From Trema orientale (Eukaryota > Streptophyta > Magnoliopsida > Rosales > Cannabaceae), in NCBI GenBank assembly GCA_002914845.1, contig JXTC01000003.1:3872875-3936874 (forward strand): a stretch of DNA of 64,000 bases, written 5' to 3'. The notes beneath the pieces were generated by a model, which did no database searches, was not told the origin of the DNA, and was given only the letters and a program-made list of their open reading frames with translations. A program made the position numbers and the translations under genes. Shown one piece after another: positions 13,790 to 25,801 of the stretch. Within the stretch, counting starts at the first letter, position 1; each line of letters begins with the position of its first letter.

Positions 13790-16700
13790 ATCTTGGTGTA
13801 TATATGGTTTACTAGTTGCTTTCAGTCCCCCAAATTCAATCACATTTCCAACTTCTTTTCCAAGTGTTTGAATTTACATCATCATCGTCATCGTTGTTTT
13901 TGTCCCTTGGTTGTGTTGCAAGTAAAACCAACCATCTTGGCTCTATTGGATCACTAATGTAGAAAACTTGTCAAGCATAATTAGCCAATATAAAAAGGTC
14001 ATCTTTGTGACCTATTCTGCGTAGGTCCATGTCTTATGGATTTTTATACGCAAGCGCACGTATCGAACAAGTAATAAAGTGATGAATAAAGATATCGTTC
14101 CCACAGAGAAATTGCTATAATTTGTTAATGACTAACCTACATTAGTTATCAGTTTATCCAAACAAATAATTTAAAAATTCTAAAATTAAAATTTAAACTA
14201 AAAGAAAACAAGAAAACAAATAAAACAAAATTAAAGAGTGCAAATAATTTATTAAATCACCAATGAAAATAAACCTAGGATTATAATTTTCACTCTATGT
14301 ATGCCTAAATTACTAATTACCCTCTTTGAATTACTATTTAACTTGAATTGTCAATCAATAACCCTAATGTATCTATAAGCCTCTTCCGATAGTCATGTAG
14401 AAATATCTCTTCTAATTAACTCACTATATTCCTATGTGAATTAAATTAAGAAAAGATTCATTAAGATTAAGTTCTTTCAATAATTGCACATGTTATATAG
14501 GTATATTCCTATCCTACACAAACTTATCTAATCATGATCATGTGTTATTCTATCTAGGTCTAAATCTGAAATTCCTTTTCCAAGTTCATACAGATTATTA
14601 ATATCAATTAAATGGTGATCAAGCACTCAAAAGCATTAAAAACAAGATAGAATAAATAATTCGTAAATTAAAATCGCAAAATCAAAGAGGTTACATCATA
14701 ATTCAAACTACATATAGAGTTCCCATTGTAATCCTAGAAAATAAGTTTAATTCATAACTAAAATAACAAAACTAAAAATAAAAATTTGCAACATAATTAA
14801 AAACTGAAAATAAAAACTAAACAAATGAGAGTTGAGCAGAGTGCAGAATGATTGAGAACAATTGCAAGCCTCCTCTTCCAATTTGGCCTCCAATTACTCT
14901 CTCTACTAATCTCTCTCTCTGCCACCTCTCACTTCGGCTGCTGCTGCCGCTGGAGTCTCCCTCCCCTTGTGTCTCTGTTTTCTTCTCTCGAGCTACCACC
15001 AGCATGTAGTATATATAGCACAAATACATAAGGTTTCTCAAATTTACACGGCACACGAATGCACCGCCATGCCCATATGATTTTGTTACCTTATATATTT
15101 TGTCTTTCTTAAATTATCTTTTATTATTTTCTTTATGTATATGATACGGCTCACTCCATATTTCGACCTTATTCATTCACATGTGAAAACACTAGCAGAT
15201 CAATTGAGCCATTGTAATTAATTGTTCGGTTTAAAAACTTTGGACCTCTTCAAATAATATGGGCTTACTCAACATCTTTCTCCATTTGTTTCAGAAAATG
15301 ACGCTTTTAAACTTTCTTTTCCAGCGATGGCTTCTAATCTGCTCAATGTAACAAAATACCACACAAATTAAGATAAGAGCTTGTACAAGAACAACAATTA
15401 AGCACAAAATTAACGTGAAAAAGGTACCTAAATATTGTATAAATATGAGCCCATCACCATGTTCATCTTTTTTGACACTATGATCACTTTTAACCTAATC
15501 ATATTTGAATACAGGAATCCTAAATGCTCGATAATCTCCCATATTTCTCGGATTATGCCATGATATTTTAAATCCTTGTAAACTGGGTTCTTATCACGAG
15601 CACTTGCAAATTGCATAGTCTTAGCGACAATATATACACCATTATTTTGGGTCACCCTTGTGTCGTCACGTGATTTGGTATTGAACTAATGACCTTTAAT
15701 GACAAGCCTATCATGTTTGATTGCTAAGTTTGGACCTTGTGAAAGCCACCTTAAATTTTCAGTAACTTTATTTGGTTGATCACGATCAATCTACAATAAG
15801 TCGGATAGTCATGATTAGGATTATTAGTTTCAAATATAAAAATTATCTAGTATATCAAAAATTATTCACTTTCTGGCAAAACCATAGTCTAAAAGTATGA
15901 TGATGCTCATCTTGTATCTATTGTTTCGATTTCATTGGGTTTTCAAATTGTAAATATTCTAAATGTTCCTTAAATGTAAAAGTATATTAGTGAAAAGAAA
16001 ACATTCAAGTATAATCAACACCGATAGTTAAAAATTAGAACAAATCACTTACTCAATATATGGTTTAATATTAGTTGTATTCTCCTAAACAGTACGATGT
16101 GCCACTTCCCAATCTCCATGATTCATTGTAGTAGGTTGTCCACTACTTATACCTTTACCATCAACTTGTTTACCACGTCGAATCTTTGGAATTCCAATAG
16201 CTTCAGCATCGGATATATATTCTAAATAGAATTCAACCGCTTCTTCTGCTATATAAGATTCAACTATATAACTTTTTGGTCGATTTCGATTTCGCTCATA
16301 TCTTTTCAACATCTTCATCGTTCTTTCAAAAGGATATATCCATCGAAAAAAAATAGGCCCGCACATAATTATTTCTCGAACAAGATGAACGATAAGATAT
16401 ACCATGATATCAAAGAAAGAAGGTACCATGATATCAAAGAAAGAAGGAGGAAAATATTGTTCAAAAAGGCACAATATGTTAACAATTTCTTTTTGCAAAA
16501 TCTCCAACTTAGAAACATCCATAACCTTTGTACAAATTGTATTGAAAAAGAAACACATTTTTTGTTATGGCATATCTCACATGCTCATTTAGGGCATTTA
16601 ATGGCAACTAGTAGTATTTGCTGCATTAATGCATGACAATTATGTGACTTAAGACCAATAAGTTTACAATCCTTCAACGATACTAAATTATGAATATTAG

Positions 16701-18653
16701 AAAAATATCCTTCTGGAACATTAACATTAGGTAATGTTTCACAAAGTTGACGTTTTTCTTTCTTGTTTAAAGTAAAACAAGCAGCAGGAAGAAAAGATCG
16801 CTTCTCACCTATCTTTGGAGCTAATTCCTTCTTTGTTTTTGACATTTCAATGAGATCCAAGCGAGCAAATATGACATCTTTAGTTTTTCTAGGAATATTA
16901 AGCAAAGTTCCAATTATACTATCACATATATTCTTCTCAATATGTATTACATCAAGATTGTGTTGTACTAATAAGTATTTCGAATACTTTAATTCAAAAA
17001 AAATGACTTCTTTTTCCAACATTTTTTAACCCCAATATCCTTCTCAGCATATCTTTCATTACATTTTTATTTTTCATTGGATTATTTTTGTCTTACTTTT
17101 ACCCTTGCCTTTTACTTTATCTTTGTGATTTTCTTTTTCAATGACTTCTTCTTCATCTTCCCTTTCAATAGGTTTTCCAAATTTATTATTAATGAGACTG
17201 ACTCATTTATAAATTTCTTCCCCGCTCAACAGTTTTGGTGCTTTAACTAACTTTTGCTCACCATTAAAGGATTTTTTATATTTGCTGTAGTAATGACCTT
17301 ATGGTAAAAACCTTCTATGGCCTATGTAGCATAGTTTTCTACAATTTGTCAGTCTTCTTGCATATATTTCTTCATCACATATTAAACATACTTCATAACC
17401 TTCAATACAACATTCTGACACATTGCCATAAGCTAGAAAATCATTAATTGTCCATAAGAGTATAGCTCTAAGGATAAAATTTTCCTCATTATACGCATCA
17501 AAATAATCTACACAATTCCATAAAATTTTTAAATCATCAATCAATGATGCCAAATATATGTCTATATCATTCCCTAGTTGCTTAAAGCATGATATTAACA
17601 TTGTGAGCATTGTAAATTCTCTTTTTATGCACAACCATGGAGGAAGATTATATATAACAAGAATTACTGGCCAATAGCTACATAAAGAGCTAAGATTTCT
17701 ATGTGGATTGATACCCTCTGCTGAAAGATCAAGTTGGAGATTTCTAGGGTCATCTTTAATTTGAGGCCACATCCCATCTACTTTTTTCCAAGCTAGTGAA
17801 TCTGCTGGATAATGTAAGTTATCATCTTTAATCCTTTTATCCTCATGCTATCTTAGATTTTTAGCATGGTTGGGATTACGAAACAAACATGAAAATCTTG
17901 GTATAGGTAGAAAATACTATAAAACCTTAGCTGGTATTCCATTTTTCTCCTCTTTTGAAATTTTGTTCATCTTTCATCTAGATGTCTTGCATATGTGGTA
18001 TTCATTTGCATTTGCAAATTCTTTACGATATAATATACAATCATTAGGGCAAGCATGTATCTTTTGATATTCTATTTCTAATATACATAATGTTTTTTTG
18101 GCTTTATATAAGGAAGATGGTACCTCATTATCTTCTGGAAATATTTCATTCAACAAAACAAGTAAATTACAAAAACTTTTATCACTCCAACCATGTCCGA
18201 CTTTTAAACTGTACAATTTAACCAATACAGTTAACTTTGATATTTTCGAACCCGGATACATGGATTTCTCCGCATCTTCTAATAACTTAATAAAATCTTG
18301 TGGATAATCAATGAAATGTTCATTCGCATCTCTCATCATATCTGTAGTAGGAACATCAAACTCATGCGTTTGGGATTTTTTTTCTCTTCCAACGACGTTA
18401 TGTGCCAAAAATGCACAAGTTTCAAGTTCCTCCCCATGCCATGTCCATTTTTTATAGTTAACATCTATACCATTAAAATACAAATGACTTCTAACTTCAC
18501 CAACATCCGCTTTTTGTAGGCTACCACATCTTTGGCAAGGACAATGTACTTTTCTAGGATTTATGGTATTTTCCAAAGCAAATTTAAGAAAATTTTCACT
18601 CCATCTTCATATTTTTTTGATAATCTATCTTTTAACATCCAACTTTTGTCCAT
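13790..18653 (-). pseudogene. CACTA TNP2 transposase gene, broken and split by an insertion
   Basis: The start at 18653 (MDKSWMLKDRLSKKYEDG) begins a transposase-associated domain with CPCQRCGSL and HLYFNGIDVNYKKWTWHGEE (about 18400-18650); one frame change lies near residue 25. The TNP2 catalytic region follows at 17299-17850 (LQLDLSAEGINPHRN, KQLGNDIDIYLASLIDDLK), then a DUF4218-like region (about 16100-17020; NVPEGYFSNIHNL) and DUF4216 (GVYIVAKTMQFASARDKNP, 15428-15655). DUF4216 resumes beyond the insertion as DLRRIGHKDDLFILANYA and RWLVLLATQPR (about 13870-14034). Several further stops or shifts exist. A 24-bp in-frame duplication at 16398-16445 repeats SFFDIMV. Confidence 0.85.
14035..15412. 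mobile_element. Unclassified 1.4-kb insertion inside TNP2
   Basis: The DUF4216 coding sequence stops near 15412 and picks up at about 14034 at the expected next residues, so this block is inserted. Its left end (ttttatacgcaagcgcac, then gataaagatatcgttcccac) and right part (ttccagcgatggcttctaat) resemble a widespread plant repeat that I know only by sight and cannot assign firmly; an LTR-related non-autonomous element is possible. No open frame with a recognised domain is present, and no clean target duplication was found. Confidence 0.55.
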
Positions 18654-20753
18654 TTTTGCTAGACTTAGATTTTTAAACTGAGAAAAGTTTTTTCAAATTC
18701 TAACTTTTCTACCACAATTTTGGCAAAATCTCCCTTTAAATTTTGGTTAAATTCCCTATTAAAAAAAATATAGAACAAAGGAACTGAAGCTTCCTACATA
18801 AATATATATATATGGGCACCAATCCAGTAGGTATTGGCAACCTATATATATATATATATATATACACTATACCCATTAATAAAGATTATGGAATTACATT
18901 AAACTATCTAAAGATATTTCTAGATTTCATCAATATATGATTATATTTCCCAATTAATTGAATAGCTGAGTAATCAATTTCAAAAAATTTAAGAAAAAAA
19001 GTTTAACATGTACCTTAATCCCGGAAACTTGTAACTCAAATAGTGTCTAACTTTTCTTCAAAAAATTTTGGCAAAATCTCGTTTTTAAATTAGACAAAAC
19101 ACGCTGCAAAAATAGACCACAAGAAAATAGAACTCAAGCCTTCCATATACAAAATAGAAACAGTAGATGGCCAATAGAAACACATGTATTTGATGAACTT
19201 CATTATTCCATTCACAATGAACAAAAATGGGCTAGTTTACATTGATGTGTGTACATTGTAAAATATTTCTACTATATTTTATCTACTTCCTTACTGGAAA
19301 ATCAATAAAGTTCTCAAATTTAATGCATTAAGCTCTACATGATAATAATAATTATAAAATAATTTCCTTGCGAAGCTTTAAAACAATATGAACTAAATAA
19401 TAATTAATATCCTAATTAATATTTCAAAAATCAAATTAATTAAAAAAAAAAAAGAAAGAAAACGTTTCAAAATGTACCTTAATCTAGCCAAATTAGCTAC
19501 TTAAAGAAAAAATTGAGCCTAAATCGGCTTGCCCACTCAAGAACGAATGAAAAAGGCCAAAAAATTGCAACAATAGTACCTCCACCGGAAATTTCATGAA
19601 CCCACTATCGATTATGGCAAAAATCACTCTAGAGCTCAAATTCGGGTCTAAAAATTGAAAAGCTCCAAATTTTTTGGAATATTTGTGATGACCAAGTCAC
19701 GGGGAAGCTTTTGGGTGAAAAAAGAAACGAATGAGAGCTTGCAACTGTTAGAGAAGGCTAAAAGTATCGGAGAGTTGGATTTCGTGGCTGCCTGAATCGA
19801 GGAAGAAACCCCTATGCCAAATCCTTCTAACACACAAAATGGCCAATTCCTTGAGCAAATGGGCTTTTGTGCGTTTTTCCTCTTTTTTTTTTTTTTCTTC
19901 TTTTTTAAGTTTAAGGGCATCATATCTTGACTGAGAGACTTAATTTGTTTTTTTATTTTTTTTTTTTTTTTTTTTTTTTTTGGCTTATTTTAATTTTTTT
20001 TTAAGTTTTTTATTTTTTTATTAATTTAGTTTATTCTTTTTCTTTTTTTTTTTTTTTTTGCATAGATTTATTATTTTGAGTGGGATTAATTCAATTGATT
20101 CAATATTTATTTAGTTGTTTCAATCAACCTTTTTTTTTGTTAAAAAATTAGGACGCGGTAATCGATCATATATTTATATAATAGTTATTATCACTATATA
20201 AAATATCAATCAGTTCATTTATTTAAATTATATAGTTCTTTTATATGCAATTACGTATTTTCAACAATCATTTTCGTTATATAAAATAATTAATCATATA
20301 GCTATAAGGTGATATTGAAACTAAAAATTTCACCCATAGTATTTTTGTTACTCTTCCTTAATTGTGTAAAATCCTTTTTTTGGGATAAAATTATTTAATA
20401 GAAAACTATATTGTTTCACGGCACATATTTTTTTTAGTGAGAGAAACAAAATAATATTATTATATTTATATTATTTTAAAGAAAAAATACAAAGACAATA
20501 TAACAAAAAAAATTGAAAAATCCCTTGAAAAAAGAACAAATTGAAAAATATTTTTACTAGTTCTTAGCGATCGGTGATTCTAAAACCGTCCCCTAAGTTA
20601 TTTTCTACTTAATTTTCTTATAGACACCAATAAAACATACATATATTAGATCTAGGAGGTCGGTTATTTCAAAAATGACTCTAAGCTCTTTTTTTAATAA
20701 TTAGATGACTGTTCTAATAGAACCGACCGCTAGGTAGTATAATCTAAGTGCCA
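18654..20753. other. CACTA right interior: TNP2 leader and subterminal region
   Basis: Non-coding DNA between the TNP2 start and the right terminus. It has a TA microsatellite near 18843-18864, an A-run at 19442-19453, very long T-runs (about 19877-20060), and the right subterminal motifs from about 20560. No other gene is seen. Confidence 0.6.
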
Positions 20754-20766
20754 TTTTGTAGTAGTG
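20754..20766 (-). repeat. CACTA terminal inverted repeat, right
   Basis: Reads ttttgtagtagtg on plus, the exact reverse complement of the left end. Followed by AAA. Confidence 0.93.
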
Positions 20767-22605
20767 AAACTTTCTCACTATGTATCATAGCAAACCACGT
20801 AAACTCCAACCTAGTGAGAGCGTCACATATAGCGAGGTGAGGAGGTTTCAAAATCCATCTGACCGGATCTTCATTGGACAAGTCCCCTAAGGATGCAGCC
20901 CTTAACGCTCATTTACTTCCAAACCAGATGGCTCTGGTAAAGGAGCATTTCATCAGAATATGTTGGATCAAATTTGGTCCTTCTCCGCATAAAGCACAGT
21001 CTCTGCTTCCATTATGGAAAATCATTGTCATTCTCTCCCATGTATTTAAAACTCTTCTTGCTATCCGTCAGAGACGAAATTTGTATCTTTTATGGAGCTT
21101 GGAGTTCCAAATAAGATTCCAAAAAAGATTGCAGTTAGACAGTCTATTTCTGCTCAAAGCCTAATAAGCCCCTTTGATTAAGAATTTACCTTTCTTGTAT
21201 TCTTTCCATATCAGTCTATCTTCCATCGATCTAGGTAACAATGGGACCTCATTGATTTTGTTTAAGAACTCAGGTATAAGGAGCCAGTGAGATTTTTTGA
21301 GTCACATTCTCTCTGTTCCTCTAGCAAGAATTCTTTCACTAGTAAAGGAATTTTATATAAAATAGGATTGAATGCAGCTCCATTTGGGCCTAAAGAACCC
21401 ATGGTGCATTCCATAAATCAATAGAATCCCTTTTACCTATAAGGCATTGGCTTTCTCTCTATATGACATTCTTCATAGATCATATATCACTGGCCACTGA
21501 AGAAGCACTTCTACTCAATGATCTAGACCAAAATGATCCATGAGGATAGTACTTCCCTGCCATAATTTCATCAATAATTTTGATTGTCTTGAGGCTAACA
21601 TCCATCTCAGTTTAAAGACAAAAGTTTATTGATGTCTCCGAACCTTCTTATCCATAATCCTTCTACAGATTTTAGCTTACACACATTATTTAAGGCTGTT
21701 AAAGCAAGGAATCTCATCTTATCACTTCCCCTTGTCCACCAGAATCTTCTTGCGAGTTTATCTAATTCCTTGCAAAGAGAGCTTGGCAACTTAAAAGTGC
21801 TTTGAACAATAATTTTGATTAGAGTAGTTCTTCCTGATCTTGACAGCAATTTATACTTCTGTCCTTCCAGTTTCCTTAATATTTTTTCTTTGATAAAGGC
21901 GAAGTCCTTACTCTTATTTTTAGACAAAAATAAAGGATTTCCCAGCAAAAACTCTTTGCCATCTCCCTATAATGCAAAGCTTCATTTATGTCATCTTTCA
22001 ATCTGACATTCATATTTCTGGAGAATAGAAAGCTCAACTTGGCACGGTTAATCATCTGGCCAGACCATTTTGAGTAAAGCTCCAAATAGCTCTTAAGATT
22101 AGTTGCTTCATTAGGGCTGGCTCTACAAAATAAGAAAGTGTCATCATCTGTATACATCAAATGGGAAATTGCCAACCAATTGTTAGCAATCTTGATCCCA
22201 TGAATGTCACCTCATCCCTCCACTCTATGGATTAGTCTAGAAAGTACTTCACTACATAAACTGAAGATATAAAGAGATAATGGGTCTCGTTGTCGCAATC
22301 CATGTCCTAGAGTAAATTTAGATAAGGAACTGCCATTTAGTAATATGGAGAAGTTTACCGAAGACAAACACCAGCTCACGAGAGATCTAAAATGATTATA
22401 GAATCCGTTTTTGTGGATAACTCTGTCAACAAATTCCCATTCCATTCTATCATAAGCCTTCGACATGTCCACCTTGATTCCCAATAATCAGCCAGCTCTT
22501 TTTTTTCTTTTTAATCAAGTGAAGCACCTCTTGTGCCAAGACCCAATTTTCTACAATCCACCTCATAGAGATGAAGGCTGACTGAAAAAGGAGCAATGAA
22601 GTCCC
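20767..22605 (-). mobile_element. LINE (L1-type), reverse transcriptase portion, 5'-truncated
   Basis: Reading the minus strand from 22600 down, it shows FQSAFIS-like wording, then KVDMSKAYDRMEWEFVDRV (22212-22484; catalytic-palm block A) with HGLRQRDPLS, then HLMYTDDDTFLFCRAS (21876-22175). The canonical YADD-type active site is altered to YTDDD. Next come the post-RT segment (KYKLLSRSGRTTLIK, 21607-21948) and a zinc-binding zf-RVT-like region (about 20880-21160). The RNase H end lies at 9147-9801 beyond the CACTA. ORF1 and the endonuclease are absent, as expected for 5' truncation. Multiple stops make it inactive. Confidence 0.85.
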
Positions 22606-23616
22606 CTAAAATCCTCTAGATTTGATAAGCCAATATTGTTGTAGTGAGGTGAAAGCTGCACTATGTGTGTGAAAGGATTGGGTTAGGCTAAACGTATTAA
22701 CACAAGGCCATCTAGGACCGTGGCCCGAGTTTTGCTTGGCAGGGCCTTTCAAATAAAAGGGCCGGTGATGCTCGCAATTATAAGGGTTTTTTAGCCAAAT
22801 GGCTAAATTTTTTATCATAATTTGCAAAATAGTCGGTTTTTAAACACTGTTAAAAGAGAGCCAAATTTTGAAAATTATTTAAAAAAAAAATCATTTTTCA
22901 TATTTAGTATATAAAATATGTTGAATTTTTAAAAAATTGGTTAAATTGATTTACTTCATAAAAAGTTAATTAACTAAAAAAAGGTTATTTATCGAAATAA
23001 AATTATAAAATAGTCATTTACTAAATAGGTATTAAAAACAGCTATTTTTTATATTAATCTTAAAAAAAGGCCATTTCTTATAAATACTCGAATAATAATT
23101 CAAAAGCAAAGCTCATTAGAGGGCCATAGCTTTGGTGGGTAAAATTTTCTAGGAGGTTCTTAGCAAAATGGTTGTTTTTCAGGGAAATGGACCTGATTAG
23201 TAGTCTTTTTCCATAGGATGACTATTTTAGTAGTATTTCTCAAAATGACTTATCTACTAATCTCTAACAAGCAAAAAAAAAAAAAGCTTGGCATCCCTAA
23301 CCCTATCAGACCTATTTTTCTTCTCCATTACTATGACCTATTTCCCTTTCCTATGAGCAACTTTTAAAATTTTTCTTTCAAGGAGAAAGAAGAGTTATGT
23401 TTGTAGGTCGAGCAACTTAATTTTGCTAATAAAATAGACATTTAAAGAGTTATGGAGTGAGAATTCTAGATAGAGCGAAGAATTTCTTTTGGGAGAGAAG
23501 ATGGTGTAGAAGATGATAATGAAGGGAAAGTGAATTCTATGGTCTTTTATAATTCATATGGGCTTGGGTCTATTGGGCTCAACTTATTTGACTAATAAGA
23601 TTAGCCAAAATACAAA
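22606..23616. other. Intergenic DNA, no gene seen
   Basis: AT-rich DNA with short non-coding frames only. A GC-richer patch at about 22690-22790 contains gggccggtgatgctcg-type wording resembling non-autonomous DNA-element ends, but no paired terminus was found. Confidence 0.5.
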
Positions 23617-23955
23617 GGGTTTCTAACACTTATACCTACAAAAACTGGAAAAAAAAATTACAAATATACAGAAGTCACACTTTTTTCCAATTTTCGTACG
23701 GTTTTTATTAGGAAACTATCACTTTTAAAAAAATATCTAGAAAAATATCATTTTTAAAATAGTTACTAGTTACTAGTTTCTAGAAACTGGTTACTGGTTA
23801 CTAGTTATATACCAGTTATACATATCTTTGGTTACTAGTTACCAGTTTCCAGAAACTGGTTACCAGAAACTAGTTAATATTTTTAAAAATGGTATTTTTC
23901 TAAATAATTTTTAGAAAATGATATTTTTCTAATAAAAACTGTACCGGACCTTAAA
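23617..23955. repeat. Foldback (inverted-repeat) element, family A copy 1
   Basis: The arms are inverted: left tacggtttttattaggaaac (near 23696) pairs with the right end, whose reverse complement is tacagtttttattagaaaaa. Each arm carries tctagaaaaatatca-type wording. The centre is a dense set of gttactagttac / gtaaccag palindromic words and ctagaaactggttac repeats. The segment, with its left lead-in ggtttctaacactt, recurs at 43328-43615. No coding capacity. Confidence 0.75.
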
Positions 23956-24706
23956 AAACACAAAACCACTGTATTTTTCAAAAAAATTTTCTCAAACACC
24001 GTATATGATGTAATTTTCCCAAATACAAATTCTACTTACTTAGGCTCTTTCAAGCCCGAAAGTACTTCTAATTTATAATTTAATCCAATATAGACCATAT
24101 ATAAGAAATAATTGTGAAGAATTATTCCAACACAAATGTTATTATAATCTATATGAATTCCATTTCAACACATACTTAGCATTCTAACTAATTAGAATTT
24201 ACATTTAAGAAATATCATGCTCTTCACATACAAAGCATCTTCCCATACCCCAACACCAGTTGGTATTTTTTCGCCCAATCCTGTGAAACTTGCATTTTCA
24301 TCATGAACATAATAATTATGTCATAAATCAAATAAATGCATATAATTCCAATAATCATATAATACATAATTTGAAGGAAAGATAGGAAATAGCTAAAGTT
24401 ATGCGTAAATGCATAATCAAGGTGTTACATAAAGTGACAAAATAAAATATTATATTAAATTTACAATTCGTTCTTGTGTAGTTTGAGCTTTAGGATTAAG
24501 ATATTCTCTTTTTTTTTTTTGACGCGTTACTTTCCATAAATCTACTTGCTCAATTGGTTTATTAGTCTCACGTATCTTCTTTAGTTATACTGTCATGTTT
24601 GGAAGTTTTTTACAAGATGTGTGATGAACATGGTCTTGTGCTCTTCTTGCTTGTTACAATTATAATCCCCTATTAGTTGTCTAAAGGAATTGCATTCTAT
24701 TATACG

Positions 24707-25801
24707 CAGGGCCGTCTCAATATGAGTTGAAGTCCTATGTAAAATTTATTATGGGGCTTTTTTTTTTTTTTTTGAAGGAGCCTTATAATATTAATTTTGA
24801 TTTTTCTACTTAAAATCTTTTTTTCTAGTTTTTTAGATGCAAAATTATTAATTAATTTTTTGTATTCAAGATTGGCTAGCTTTTTCTAGTTTTTTCTAGC
24901 TTTTTCTAGCTTCAATTTCTTCAAAAAATTTTAGACTCTTCCACATTTTCTTGATATTTTTCAATTATGTTTTCATCATTTTTATTGCTTGTAAAAAACT
25001 TATCAAGAGCACCTTTTTGAGATTCAATCAGTTTTTCTACTCTCTTTTTTTCCTTAAGTTTCTCATACCTGGATTCATATTTTTTGTTAGACATTCTAAT
25101 TATTATTGATAACTAAACTATGTAAAAAATAAACACCCTAATAATAAAATTACAAAAATATAATATCTTACAAAGAAAAACCACAAAATACAATAGAAAA
25201 TATAATTACTACTTTAAATTTCACAAATAATAAAATAAAATAAACAAATCAATTAAAGATTGAACCTGGAGGATGGAATCGAATGTGAAAAGCTTGGTTG
25301 ATCCTCAATGAGAGAGAGAGAGGGAGTTAAAAGATGAGATTAGAGAGTTGATGAGATGAGTGTGAGCCTTTTTTTCGCTCTGCATACGATATATTATAAA
25401 GGAGAATGGGTGAGTCTGAACGTTAGAGCTGAGTCACACTCAGTCACTCACTCTCCTTTTTTGTGAGTGTTGTATGGGTGTAATGTGTTTTTTTTGCTTG
25501 AATTATGGGCTGAATGTTTTATGCTTTTTTTTTTTTTTTTTTTTTTTAAAGATTAGGGCCGACAAAACTGTCAAAACATATTATATGAATGTTATAGGCG
25601 TGGCAGTTGTAGCCTTAAAAAACAATTGTTAGTGCCGTGTATGGCCCACGTGTTTTTTATAGGAAAAAAAAGACTTAAATAGTTGAGGCTGCTAAATGAT
25701 TTAGAGGCCTATTTACGTTAATTTTTTCCCTTTTAGTGGGCCTTGCTTCTCAAGGGGCCCTAGGCAATGGCCTTAGTGGCCTACCCTTGGAGCCAGGCCT
25801 G
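24707..25801 (-). mobile_element. Non-autonomous hAT element with 8-bp target duplication
   Basis: The left end is CAGGGCCGTCTCAA; the right end reads CAGGCCTGGCTCCA when reversed. These are hAT-like imperfect inverted termini. Flanks are attatacg (24699-24706) and attatagg (25802-25809), an 8-bp duplication with one mismatch. Inside, on the minus strand, sits the N-terminus of a hAT (ZMYM1/TTF-type) transposase; the rest of the gene is deleted. A GA microsatellite is at about 25311-25322 and a long T-run at about 25525-25548. It sits within the TNP1-like part of the second CACTA. Confidence 0.82.
24921..25094 (-). pseudogene. hAT transposase N-terminal fragment (57 codons)
   Basis: The frame opens MSNKKYESRYEKLKEKKRVE and continues KLIESQKGALDKFFTSNKN before a stop. 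This lysine-rich start followed by ESQKGALDKFF is characteristic of the N-terminus of plant ZMYM1-like hAT transposases. The TTF zinc finger, catalytic core and dimerisation domain are missing, so it is a deletion remnant. Confidence 0.7.

Larger units (their letters stand above)
9802..20766 (-). mobile_element. CACTA (En/Spm) DNA transposon, 10,965 bp, both ends present
   Basis: The element begins CACTACTACAAAA (9802-9814) and ends with its exact reverse complement (20754-20766), a perfect 13-bp terminal inverted repeat. It is flanked by AAA on both sides, the 3-bp target duplication typical of CACTA elements. Left subterminal DNA repeats gacttctaag-type motifs on both strands (about 9825-10065); right subterminal DNA repeats gaccgctagg- and tcggt-type motifs (about 20560-20750). 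Inside, on the minus strand, lie TNP2 first and TNP1 downstream, the usual order. Both genes have several breaks, so it cannot be autonomous as it stands, but the intact ends could still be recognised by a related transposase. Confidence 0.92.

Noticed and set aside
19870-20060. Long T-runs, considered as a retroposon tail
   Set aside because: They fall inside the CACTA without any adjoining retroposon body or target duplication.
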